The notes beneath the pieces are model-generated. The model worked only from the letters and a program-made list of their open reading frames with translations, was not told the DNA's origin and searched no databases. DNA of 64,000 bases from UBA1306 sp964396415 (lineage in GTDB: Bacteria; Spirochaetota; Spirochaetia; Treponematales; Rectinemataceae): positions 69,143 to 133,142 of the forward strand of contig CAYNFM010000001.1 in NCBI GenBank assembly GCA_964396415.1. The letters run 5' to 3'. A program made the translations under genes and the position numbers. Shown here one piece after another: positions 26,089-33,444 of the stretch; the first letter of the stretch is position 1; each line of letters starts with the position of its first letter.

Positions 26089-27486
26089 ATGATGCGTTCA
26101 TTGTATTCCGGCGTCTCAGGCCTGCAGAATCACCAGATCCGGATGGATGTCCTCGGCAACAATATCGCCAACGTCAACACCACCGGCTTCAAGAAGGAGC
26201 GGGCGACTTTCCAGGACCTCCTTTACCAGCAGATGTCCGGAGCCTCCGCGCCCAATGGCGACGTCGGCGGCGTCAATCCGAAGGAAATCGGCCTGGGGAT
26301 GTCGGTGGGCTCGATCGACACTATCCACACGCAGGGCGCGCTGCAGACTACGGGGGTAATGACCGACCTCGCCGTCCAGGGCAACGGCTTCTTCGTCCTC
26401 AAGAACGGAGATAGCACGCTATTTACGCGCGACGGAGCCCTAGGCCTGGATAGGAACGGCACGCTCGTCAATCCGGCGACCGGCTATCGCGTCCAGGGCT
26501 GGCTGGCCCAGGATGTCAACGGACAGCCCTTGCTCTCGACCTCGGGAGCGACCCAGGATATCGTCGTACCCATCGGTTCCAAGGATCCGGCCAAGGCGAC
26601 CAGCCGCGTGGACATAGCATGCAACCTGGATAAGCGAACGATTGAGGTGCCGCCGAACTCTACGGCGGATACGGTAGAGCAGGGCACCTGGCGGGTCGAG
26701 GAGAAGATTTACGACTCTTTCGGCTCGCCGCATACCCTCCGCGTCGAATACCGCAAGGTCGTCGGCCAAGCCAACCAATGGCAGGGCACCGTGACCGTCG
26801 ATCCCGACGCGCAGACCCCCGCGAACGCCGGCGTCGCACTCGGGGCCAACCCCCTGGCCGCCAACGGCAATACCTTCACCGTGGAATTCGACAACAGGGG
26901 CCTGCTCGCTCGGGTTCGGGATGGGCAAGGCAACGCGTCGCCGACGACCGGGGCACTGGACATGGGAGTCTCCTTCGACGTCCAGGGCGCCACGCCGGCC
27001 GCGGGAGGCGGGGCGACGAGGCAAACCTTCAGGATCAACCTCGGCACCGTGGGCTCGGCGACGAACACCGTAACGCAGATGGCGGAGCGATCGTCGACCA
27101 AGGCCTTCGACCAGGACGGCTATACGATGGGCTACTTGGATAGCTTCAAGATAGACCAGTCGGGCGTGGTCACCGCGGTCTACTCGAACGGCACGAACAG
27201 GAGCATAGGCCAGATAGCCTTGGGCAGCTTCACGAACCCGGGCGGCCTGGAAAAGGTAGGCGAGACGAATTTCGTCCAGTCCAACAATTCAGGGCAGGCC
27301 AATATCGGGCCGTCGGGCATCGCGGGCAAGGGCAAGATAATCGCGGGGACCCTCGAAATGTCCAATGTCGATCTCGCCGAGCAGATGACCGACATGATAG
27401 TGACCGAGCGGGGCTTCCAGGCGAACTCGAGGACGATCCAGACTTCCGACCAGATGCTCCAGGAGCTCCTGACGCTCAAGCGGTAA
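26089..27486 (+). CDS. flgE: flagellar hook protein FlgE
   Basis: FlgE builds the hook joining rod and filament. The 465-residue protein starts MMRSLYSGVSGLQNHQ, has the GNNIANVNTTGFKKERATFQD rod/hook signature, and ends with the ERGFQANSRTIQTSDQMLQELLTLKR helix. Counting from the first Met, Lys165 lies in GSKDPAK and Cys178 in IACNLDKR. These are the positions that form the lysinoalanine cross-link in Treponema denticola hooks, so self-catalysed hook cross-linking is expected. A 170-base gap full of repeats follows. Confidence 0.97.
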   Translation: MMRSLYSGVSGLQNHQIRMDVLGNNIANVNTTGFKKERATFQDLLYQQMSGASAPNGDVGGVNPKEIGLGMSVGSIDTIHTQGALQTTGVMTDLAVQGNGFFVLKNGDSTLFTRDGALGLDRNGTLVNPATGYRVQGWLAQDVNGQPLLSTSGATQDIVVPIGSKDPAKATSRVDIACNLDKRTIEVPPNSTADTVEQGTWRVEEKIYDSFGSPHTLRVEYRKVVGQANQWQGTVTVDPDAQTPANAGVALGANPLAANGNTFTVEFDNRGLLARVRDGQGNASPTTGALDMGVSFDVQGATPAAGGGATRQTFRINLGTVGSATNTVTQMAERSSTKAFDQDGYTMGYLDSFKIDQSGVVTAVYSNGTNRSIGQIALGSFTNPGGLEKVGETNFVQSNNSGQANIGPSGIAGKGKIIAGTLEMSNVDLAEQMTDMIVTERGFQANSRTIQTSDQMLQELLTLKR

Positions 27487-27500
27487 AGAAGGGCGGACGA

Positions 27501-27611
27501 GAATAGGACACGGAGAGCGCGGAGGCCCTCGGAGAGCGCGGAGGCGGAAGAAGAGCGATCGCGAGGCGCCCCATTTTTCCCGGTCCTATTCCTGCTCCGT
27601 GGCCTCCGTGT
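27501..27611. repeat. palindromic repeat cluster between flgE and flbD
   Basis: Contains GAATAGGAC (27501-27509) against GTCCTATTC (27583-27591), CACGGAG (27509-27515) against CTCCGTG twice (27595-27601, 27604-27610), and GGAGGCC (27521-27527) against GGCCTCC (27601-27607). A 15-base direct repeat GGAGAGCGCGGAGGC occurs at 27512-27526 and 27531-27545. The whole can fold as a long imperfect hairpin followed by TTTTCTTTTC, so it may attenuate transcription between flgE and flbD. It resembles the short CACGGAG/CTCCGTG intergenic repeats scattered in many environmental genomes. Confidence 0.55.
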
Positions 27612-27656
27612 TTTCTTTTCGATCGACCGCCGTATGCCTATCTTAATGAGGGAAGC

Positions 27657-27854
27657 ATGATCGAGCTCACCACGCTCTCCGGCAAGAAGTTCTGGGTCAA
27701 CCCCCATCAAATCGAGACGATGGAGGCCAATCCCGACACGACCCTGGGCCTCGTGTTCGGAAAGAGGATGGTCGTGGCCGAGAAGCCGGCGGAAGTCATA
27801 TCCCGAATCGTCGCTTACAGGCGATCGATCGCCGGTTTCGGCGAGGCGGACTGA
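27657..27854 (+). CDS. flbD: flagellar FlbD family protein
   Basis: A 65-residue protein beginning MIELTTLSGKKFWVNPHQIETMEANPDTTL, the FlbD (YlzI/SwrD) family. SwrD in Bacillus increases motor torque. In spirochaetes flbD normally stands between flgE and motA; here motA and motB do not follow. ATG 27657 follows GAGGGAAG. Confidence 0.92.
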   Translation: MIELTTLSGKKFWVNPHQIETMEANPDTTLGLVFGKRMVVAEKPAEVISRIVAYRRSIAGFGEAD

Positions 27855-27883
27855 AGCCGAAGGCGGGCGGGCCGCCATTCCGC

Positions 27884-27912
27884 TTTTCAGCCCACGCTCT
27901 TGCGTGTATACT
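27884..27912 (+). promoter_or_regulatory. sigma-70-type promoter upstream of fliL
   Basis: TTTTCA (27884-27889), 17-base spacer, TATACT (27907-27912). It lies in the 104-base gap between flbD and fliL, exactly where motA and motB would be expected, and would drive the fliL-to-whiG half of the flagellar genes. Confidence 0.45.
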
Positions 27913-27938
27913 AATATGGTCGTCTGAGGCACCGATAA
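27912..27938 (+). promoter_or_regulatory. sigma-28 (FliA/WhiG) promoter upstream of fliL
   Basis: TAATATGG (27912-27919), 11 bases, ACCGATAA (27931-27938). The 8-11-8 spacing is exactly that of the sigma-28 consensus TAAAGTTT-N11-GCCGATAA, with 7 of 8 matches in the -10 box. Transcription would start about 20 bases before fliL, just upstream of the AAGGGGGGAGG ribosome-binding site. The sigma factor itself is coded 12 kb downstream (39756), allowing positive feedback. Confidence 0.6.
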
Positions 27939-27958
27939 TTTAAGGGGGGAGGTCAGCC

Positions 27959-28513
27959 ATGTCGGATAACGTCGACGATCAGGAGATGAATTTCGCCGAG
28001 GGCGAGACCGAGACTTCCCAAGCTTCCAAGGCCAAGGGCGCGGGGCCGGGGATCGCGCGGATCCTCATGGTCGTCGGGATCGGGCTCGGCGCCGTCATAT
28101 TCATCGTAACCATCGTCGTGATTACCGTCGGCATAGTGAACAAGCAAGGCAAGCCCGTGGTCGCGATCACAAAATCCGAGGATTATCAGGCGTCGACTCC
28201 GCTTTACCAGTACGTCGGCACGATCGGCGAGATCCGCACCAAGACGAGCGACCAGGAGCCGTATTCCGTGACCGTCAGGATCAATCTGGGCTTCGACCTG
28301 CAGGATAAGGATTCCCCGGTCGAGGTGAACGCGAGGATGCCGCAGATCAGGGACTTCCTCAGGAGGTATTTCACTTCCAAGATGGCGGATGACCTGACGC
28401 CCGACAAGGAACTCATCATACAGGACGAGATCAAGGAAAACCTCAATCGCATACTCAGCAAGCCCACGGTCAAGGAAGTCCTGTTCGATCGCCTCGACGT
28501 CATAAAAATGTAG
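27959..28513 (+). CDS. fliL: flagellar basal body-associated protein FliL
   Basis: FliL is an inner-membrane protein that surrounds and stabilises the stator. The 184-residue protein has a charged cytoplasmic tail (1-32), one membrane helix (about 34-60) and a periplasmic stomatin-like FliL domain ending in the EIKENLNRILSKPTVKEVLFDRLDVIKM family C-terminus. With motA/motB missing upstream it becomes the first gene after the sigma-28 promoter. Confidence 0.95.
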   Translation: MSDNVDDQEMNFAEGETETSQASKAKGAGPGIARILMVVGIGLGAVIFIVTIVVITVGIVNKQGKPVVAITKSEDYQASTPLYQYVGTIGEIRTKTSDQEPYSVTVRINLGFDLQDKDSPVEVNARMPQIRDFLRRYFTSKMADDLTPDKELIIQDEIKENLNRILSKPTVKEVLFDRLDVIKM

Positions 28514-28543
28514 GCCAGGATCGGGTAACGGTATGGAGGCGGC

Positions 28544-29578
28544 ATGACCGAAGTCCTCTCTCAGGACGAGATAGACCAGCTCCTCACCGCCATCAACGCG
28601 GGAGAGACGGAGATCGAGAGCATAAAGCCGACCGCCGACAACCGCAAGATCAAAATATACGACTTCAAGCGCCCTGATAAGTTCTCGAAGGAGCAGATTC
28701 GTACCGTACAGAACATGCACGAAACCTTCGCGCGCCTGACTACGACCACGCTCTCGGCCTCGATGCGGGCGCTGGTCAACGTCCACGTCGCGTCCGTCGA
28801 CCAGCTCACCTACGAGGAATTCATCCGGTCCATACCTACGCCCACGACCCTCGCGGTCGTCAGCATGGACCCTCTCAAGGGCCAGGCCATACTCGAGATC
28901 GACCCTTCCGTCACCTTCACTATCATCGATCGCCTCTTCGGCGGCTCCGGAGAGGGAGCCAAGCTCAACCGCGAGCTCACGGACATCGAGCACTCGGTGA
29001 TGGAAGGAATCATCGTCAGGATCCTCGGGAACATGCGCGAGGCCTGGACTACCGTCATCGACCTTCGGCCCCGCCTCTCCCAAATCGAGACGAACCCTCA
29101 ATTCGCCCAAATAGTGCCGCCCTCCGAGATGGTGGTTCTGGTCACGCTCGAGACCAAGGTCGGGGAAGTCGAGGGGATGATGAATTTCTGCATACCCTAC
29201 ATGACCATCGAGCCCATCGTCTCGAAGCTCTCCGCGCAATTTTGGTACAGCTCGGTGCGCAGGGGCGCGACGACGGAAAACCTGAATATCCTGAAGGAAA
29301 AGCTGTCCACGGTCGAGATACCCGTCATCGCCGAGGTCGGCCATATCAACATATCGGTCCGGGACGTCCTCGCCCTGCGCAAGGGAGACGTGATTCGGCT
29401 CCACTCCGTCCACGTCGGGGATCCGATGGCCCTCGACGTCGGAAACAAGAAGAAGTTCCTCTGTCGCCCCGGCGTGATAGGCAAGAAGATGGCGGTCCAG
29501 ATCACGAAGAAGCTCGAGGACGTGGGCCAGGAAGAATTCGAGGAACTAGCCTCAGAAGGAGACGAGAATAATGAGTGA
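28544..29578 (+). CDS. fliM: flagellar motor switch protein FliM
   Basis: FliM is the middle C-ring protein that binds CheY-P. The 344-residue protein starts MTEVLSQDEIDQLLTAI, the CheY-P-binding EIDQLL peptide. The CheC-like middle domain with GGSGEG follows, and a C-terminal SpoA domain (NISVRDVLALRKGDVIRLHS...) binds FliN/FliY. Its last bases overlap the fliY start. Confidence 0.97.
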   Translation: MTEVLSQDEIDQLLTAINAGETEIESIKPTADNRKIKIYDFKRPDKFSKEQIRTVQNMHETFARLTTTTLSASMRALVNVHVASVDQLTYEEFIRSIPTPTTLAVVSMDPLKGQAILEIDPSVTFTIIDRLFGGSGEGAKLNRELTDIEHSVMEGIIVRILGNMREAWTTVIDLRPRLSQIETNPQFAQIVPPSEMVVLVTLETKVGEVEGMMNFCIPYMTIEPIVSKLSAQFWYSSVRRGATTENLNILKEKLSTVEIPVIAEVGHINISVRDVLALRKGDVIRLHSVHVGDPMALDVGNKKKFLCRPGVIGKKMAVQITKKLEDVGQEEFEELASEGDENNE

Positions 29579-30740
29579 TGGCGCCCTCTCCCAGGAAGAG
29601 ATAGACTCCCTCCTCGCTGGCCTCGACGGCGGCTCCGGTTCCCCGGCGTCGACGGCGGCCTCGGGACGCCAGGGCTCGGCCCTATCGGCCCAGGACGCGC
29701 AAGCCTTCAAGGCGATACTCGAATCGACTCTGAGCGCCCAGTCCCAGAATCTCTCCATGATCACGGGGCTTCCCGTCACTATACAGAGTCCGACGGTCGA
29801 CGGATCCACGAGGGACGGCTTCCTCCGGGACGTCCCCGAGGAAGTGCTTACCGTGTCGGTGCCCTTCGCCGGCTCGCTTCCCGGAGATCACTCCTTCGTG
29901 ATGTCCAAGGCGATGGCGATCAGGATCGCCTCTCTCGCCAACAAGGACGAGACCCTGTCGGAACTCGACGATATGGCCGTTTCCGCGGTGCAGGAGTGCG
30001 TCTCCACTCTCGCGGGAACCCAGATAACCGTCGTATCCGAGAAGACCGGCAATCGCAACATCACCGCCGGAGTCGCGGAAGGGGCCTTCGGTCCCAAGGC
30101 CATGGCTAAGGTCCCGTCCGGAGACTTCCTGCGCGCCGTTTATCCCGTCCAGATCGGCGATGAGCAGGCCGATCGTCTCGTCGAATTGTTCGCCCTCGCA
30201 TTCGTAAAGGATGTTCTCGCATCGGCCGGCGGAGGAATGCCGGGCGGGCAGCTGCCCGCGATGATGGGGGGGCAGATGGGAAGCCCCATGGGCATCTCGG
30301 GCATGCAGATGAGCCAGATGGGCCAGCAGATGGGCCAGATGGGGCAGCAAATGGGCCAGATGGGGCAGCAGATGGGCTCGGGCTATGGCCCGCCGATGGG
30401 AGGATTCGGCGGCATGAACCCGCCGAACGTCCAGCCCGTGCAATTCGCGAGCCTCCAAATGCAGCAGGCGAGCACCGAGTCGGGCAACATCGGCCTCATC
30501 ATGGACGTCTTCATGGAGATGACGGTCGAGCTCGGTCGGACGCGCAAGCTGATAAAGGAAATCCTCGGAATGGGCGAGGGTACGATAATCGAGCTGGACA
30601 AGCTGGCCGGCGAGCCCGTGGACATCCTGGTCAATCACAAGCTTATCGCCAAGGGAGAAGTCGTGGTCATAGACGAGAATTTCGGCGTTCGCGTCACGGA
30701 AATCGTTTCGCCGATGGAGAGGATGGGCGATTTAGGTTAA
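29571..30740 (+). CDS. fliY: flagellar motor switch protein FliY (long FliN type)
   Basis: A 389-residue FliY. The N-terminus MSDGALSQEEIDSLLAGL repeats the FliM-type CheY-binding peptide; the middle is a CheC/FliY phosphatase-like domain. A Met/Gly/Gln-rich linker (about 220-285) with three exact 7-residue repeats QMGQQMG comes next, and the C-terminus is a SpoA/FliN domain (MDVFMEMTVELGRTRKLIKEILGMGEGTIIELDKLAGEP). It forms the bottom of the C-ring and may dephosphorylate CheY-P. The long form is usual in spirochaetes and Firmicutes. Confidence 0.95.
   Translation: MSDGALSQEEIDSLLAGLDGGSGSPASTAASGRQGSALSAQDAQAFKAILESTLSAQSQNLSMITGLPVTIQSPTVDGSTRDGFLRDVPEEVLTVSVPFAGSLPGDHSFVMSKAMAIRIASLANKDETLSELDDMAVSAVQECVSTLAGTQITVVSEKTGNRNITAGVAEGAFGPKAMAKVPSGDFLRAVYPVQIGDEQADRLVELFALAFVKDVLASAGGGMPGGQLPAMMGGQMGSPMGISGMQMSQMGQQMGQMGQQMGQMGQQMGSGYGPPMGGFGGMNPPNVQPVQFASLQMQQASTESGNIGLIMDVFMEMTVELGRTRKLIKEILGMGEGTIIELDKLAGEPVDILVNHKLIAKGEVVVIDENFGVRVTEIVSPMERMGDLG
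30315..30377 (+). repeat. three 21-base tandem units in the fliY linker
   Basis: Units start at 30315, 30336 and 30357, each coding Gln-Met-Gly-Gln-Gln-Met-Gly with only synonymous differences (GGC/GGG, CAG/CAA). In-frame length means copy-number change would lengthen the linker without a frameshift. Confidence 0.8.
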
Positions 30741-30766
30741 AATTTTGTACTTCTATTAAATAACTA

Positions 30767-30795
30767 TTGCGTTTAACCTCCCGATGCACTAAAAT
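30767..30795 (+). promoter_or_regulatory. possible internal promoter upstream of fliO
   Basis: TTGCGT (30767-30772), 17 bases, TAAAAT (30790-30795), in an 80-base AT-rich island (30741-30821) that stands out in this GC-rich operon. The -10 is good, the -35 weak. Confidence 0.35.
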
Positions 30796-30821
30796 ATAGG
30801 TTGAATTTCGGGAGGGGATCT

Positions 30822-31463
30822 TTGAAATGCATAGCGCTCGTCCTGTGCGCCGTCTTGGCGCTAGGGTCGGGGGCCGTCGCGGGGGCGCAGGGCAAGGATG
30901 CCGTTACGCCGCCCGCAGCCGGAAACGCCGTGGGGACGGCGGCTTCGGTGGATGAGACGACTCTCGCCTTAGGCGATGCGGCGGCGCCGGCCAAGGCCGC
31001 GAATAACGCGGCCGGTTCAACTACACTTGCTTATTTCCTCCGCATGGTCTTCGTGCTGGCTCTCGTGCTGGCCGCGATCTATGGCGTCTACCGTCTCATG
31101 AAACGCGTGTCGAGGCCCAAGGCGGTCGACGACGCGGCAGTCAAGGTGCTCGCTACCACGTCCCTGGGTTCCGGGAAGGCCTTGCATGTGATAGGCCTCG
31201 GCAGCAAGGTCTATCTGATAGGCGCGACCGACGCCTCGATCACCCTCGTGGCGGAAGTGGCGGACAAGGACTTCATCGACGGCCTGGCGCTCGAGGCTGC
31301 TCTCGCCCCCCAGGCTTCCAAGCCGGGCGTGGATTTCGGGGAAATGCTCGTGAACCTATTGGGCGTCCGTCATAGAGGCGGCGGCCGAGGCAAGGACGGG
31401 TCCAAGCAGCGCCGCGACGCGGACTTCCTGGCCGGGCAGCGCGAGCGGCTGCGGAAATTCTGA
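30822..31463 (+). CDS. fliO: flagellar biosynthetic protein FliO/FliZ-like
   Basis: A 213-residue protein with a signal-like N-terminus (LKCIALVLCAVLALGSGAVAG), an Ala-rich linker, one membrane helix (about residues 65-85), then the cytoplasmic FliO domain with VKVLATTSLGSGKALHVIGLGSKVYLIGATDASITLVAEV. FliO helps assemble the FliP ring of the export gate. TTG 30822 follows GGGAGGGG and is chosen over the TTG at 30801, which lies before that ribosome-binding site. Family conservation is low, but the position before fliP is standard. Confidence 0.85.
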   Translation: MKCIALVLCAVLALGSGAVAGAQGKDAVTPPAAGNAVGTAASVDETTLALGDAAAPAKAANNAAGSTTLAYFLRMVFVLALVLAAIYGVYRLMKRVSRPKAVDDAAVKVLATTSLGSGKALHVIGLGSKVYLIGATDASITLVAEVADKDFIDGLALEAALAPQASKPGVDFGEMLVNLLGVRHRGGGRGKDGSKQRRDADFLAGQRERLRKF

Positions 31464-31470
31464 GGACGCC

Positions 31471-32379
31471 ATGAGAGCACAAGGGAAATTCCTGCGGCTC
31501 GCGGCCCTCGTTCTGGCGCTCGCCGCCCTTTCGACGAGCGAGGCGAATGCCCAAGCGGTTCAGCCTTCCGCCTCCGCGACGAAATCGCCGAATTCGGCGA
31601 TTTCGACCTTCACGCCGTCTCCCGCGGCATCGGCCGCCCGTTCGGGCTCGCCGGGTTCCGGCATCCGATCGACCTCGGGGCTCCCGACTTCGGTGCCCCT
31701 CGTTCCGCTCGTCGATTTGAGGGTAAGGAACCCCAGCACCGGGCAGGAGGTGGCATTTTCAGTCCAGCTCCTCCTCCTCCTGACGGCTCTCTCGCTTGCC
31801 CCGAGCATACTCATCCTCATAACGAGCTTCCTGCGAATCTCCATCGTCCTCGACTTCGTAAAGCGAGCGCTTTCGCTGCAGCAGATGCCTCCGAGTCAGG
31901 TGCTTATGGGCATTTCCCTCTTCCTGACCGTCTTCATCATGTGGCCGACTTTTCAGACCGTCTACAACGATTCGCTCAAGCCCTTGTCCGACGGCAAGAT
32001 AGGAGTCCAGCAGGCCTACTATGCGGCGGAAAAGCCCTTCCGCATCTTCATGTTCGATCAAATGAGGGCGCATCCAGAGAATATCCGTCTCTTCATGTCG
32101 ATGCGGGGCCTGCCCAAGCCCAACACCCTGGCGGACGTCCCGACCTACGTCCTCGTGCCGGCCTTCATCCTCAACGAGCTTACCGTCGCGTTCAAGATAG
32201 GCATACTCCTCTACATTCCTTTCATCATCATCGATATGGTCGTATCCTCGATTCTCATGTCCATGGGCATGATCATGCTTCCGCCGGTCATGATATCGAT
32301 GCCCTTCAAGCTGATCCTGTTCGTCCTCGTGGACGGATGGGGACTCCTCACGCAGCAGCTCGTGAGGTCTTTCTTCTGA
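31471..32379 (+). CDS. fliP: flagellar export gate protein FliP
   Basis: FliP forms the pentameric core of the export channel. The 302-residue protein has a signal peptide (about 1-28), a Ser/Ala/Pro-rich spacer (about 29-80) that is longer than in most FliP proteins, and then the conserved FliP domain: LLTALSLAPSILILITSFLRI, QMPPSQVLMG, VLVPAFILNELTVAFKIG and MGMIMLPPVMISMPFKLILFV. The spacer carries a perfect 26-base DNA palindrome. Confidence 0.96.
   Translation: MRAQGKFLRLAALVLALAALSTSEANAQAVQPSASATKSPNSAISTFTPSPAASAARSGSPGSGIRSTSGLPTSVPLVPLVDLRVRNPSTGQEVAFSVQLLLLLTALSLAPSILILITSFLRISIVLDFVKRALSLQQMPPSQVLMGISLFLTVFIMWPTFQTVYNDSLKPLSDGKIGVQQAYYAAEKPFRIFMFDQMRAHPENIRLFMSMRGLPKPNTLADVPTYVLVPAFILNELTVAFKIGILLYIPFIIIDMVVSSILMSMGMIMLPPVMISMPFKLILFVLVDGWGLLTQQLVRSFF
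31580..31605. repeat. perfect 26-base palindrome inside fliP
   Basis: CGAAATCGCCGAA (31580-31592) is followed directly by its exact reverse complement TTCGGCGATTTCG (31593-31605), with no spacer. It sits in the poorly conserved linker of FliP, so protein constraint does not explain it. It could be a protein-binding site, or in the mRNA form a hairpin near the start of fliP. Confidence 0.75.
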
Positions 32380-32389
32380 TGGGGGCGCC

Positions 32390-32659
32390 ATGAGCATGGG
32401 CGATGCCGTTTCGATCATGAGGGGAGGGATCTTCGAGATCCTGCTTCTGTCCGCGCCCGTCCTCCTCGTCGCGATGGTGGTCGGACTCGTCGTCTCCATC
32501 TTCCAGGCGACTACCTCCATCCAGGAGCAGACCCTCACCTTCGTGCCCAAGATCGCCGCCATCATGCTCGTGCTGGCGCTTCTCGGCGGATGGATGTTCG
32601 GCAACCTCGGGCAATATACGCGGGACCTCTTCGCGCTGATCCCGCAAATGGCCAGGTGA
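32390..32659 (+). CDS. fliQ: flagellar export gate protein FliQ
   Basis: An 89-residue protein with two membrane hairpin helices and the family motif VGLVVSIFQATTSIQEQTLTFVPKI. FliQ packs around FliP/FliR in the export gate. It lies 10 bases after fliP and 8 before fliR, the standard order. Confidence 0.96.
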   Translation: MSMGDAVSIMRGGIFEILLLSAPVLLVAMVVGLVVSIFQATTSIQEQTLTFVPKIAAIMLVLALLGGWMFGNLGQYTRDLFALIPQMAR

Positions 32660-32667
32660 GGCTCTGA

Positions 32668-33444
32668 ATGGGATGGCCCTTCGCCGATTTCAACCTCTTC
32701 CTCCTCATCGCGGTGAGGATCGTCGCGATGATCGAGGTCGCTCCCCTGCTCTCGGGCCAAGGCGTTCCTCAGGTGGCGAAGGTAGGCCTGGCGGGATTCG
32801 CGGCGGCGATGGTCTTCCCTTCGGTAAAGGCATCCGGGTACGCCGTTCCGGACGACGGCATGGCCTTCGCCCTCCTCATCGTCGGCGAGGCGATGATCGG
32901 TCTCGTCATGGGCTTCTTCCTTTCTATCGTCTATTCGGCGTTTACGACCGCGGGTCAGTATTTCTCGCTCCAAATCGGCTTCGGGGCCTCGGAGACCTTC
33001 GATCCCCTGGCGGAAGTCGAGCTCCCCCTCATGGGGCAGTTCCTCAACATCATCGCGATGTTCATCTTCGTCTCGACCTCGGGCTTCCAGCGCCTCTTCC
33101 TCATCGGCGTGCAGGGCTCCTTCAAGGCCATGCGCGCGATCGACCTGGTGAACAGGCGGGACGACATCGTTCAATTCATTCTAAGGGCCACCGGCGCCCT
33201 TTTCCAGCAGGCCCTCGTCCTTTCCATGCCCGTGCTCGGCACCTTGTTCATCGTATCGGTCGCGATGGGACTCCTTTCCAAGGCCGCTCCCCAAATGAAC
33301 CTCCTCACCGAGGGCTTTCCGGTTTCGCTGGCCGTGACCTTCTTCATAATGCTTTCCTCCCTTCCTTTCATGATGGAGGCCTTCTCGCACCTCGTCGACG
33401 CGAGCTTCGACGACCTTGGGATACTGGTAGGGGGCAAGCTGTGA
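32668..33444 (+). CDS. fliR: flagellar export gate protein FliR
   Basis: A 258-residue protein with about six hydrophobic segments and FliR motifs: VPQVAKVGLAGFAAAMVFPS, GEAMIGLVMGFFLSIVYSAFTTAGQYFSLQIGFG and ALGLLSKAAPQMNLLTEGFPVSL-like ending. It completes the FliP5Q4R1 gate. Its stop overlaps the GTG start of flhB. Confidence 0.96.
   Translation: MGWPFADFNLFLLIAVRIVAMIEVAPLLSGQGVPQVAKVGLAGFAAAMVFPSVKASGYAVPDDGMAFALLIVGEAMIGLVMGFFLSIVYSAFTTAGQYFSLQIGFGASETFDPLAEVELPLMGQFLNIIAMFIFVSTSGFQRLFLIGVQGSFKAMRAIDLVNRRDDIVQFILRATGALFQQALVLSMPVLGTLFIVSVAMGLLSKAAPQMNLLTEGFPVSLAVTFFIMLSSLPFMMEAFSHLVDASFDDLGILVGGKL

Noticed and set aside
30315..30377. CRISPR-like repeats in fliY
   Set aside because: Units are contiguous, in frame and encode a Gln-Met-Gly linker; there are no spacers and no cas genes.
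32673..33440. flhB extending upstream through fliR
   Set aside because: Translation is Arg/His/Pro-rich and has no FlhB similarity; the GTG at 33441 overlapping the fliR stop gives a normal N-terminus.
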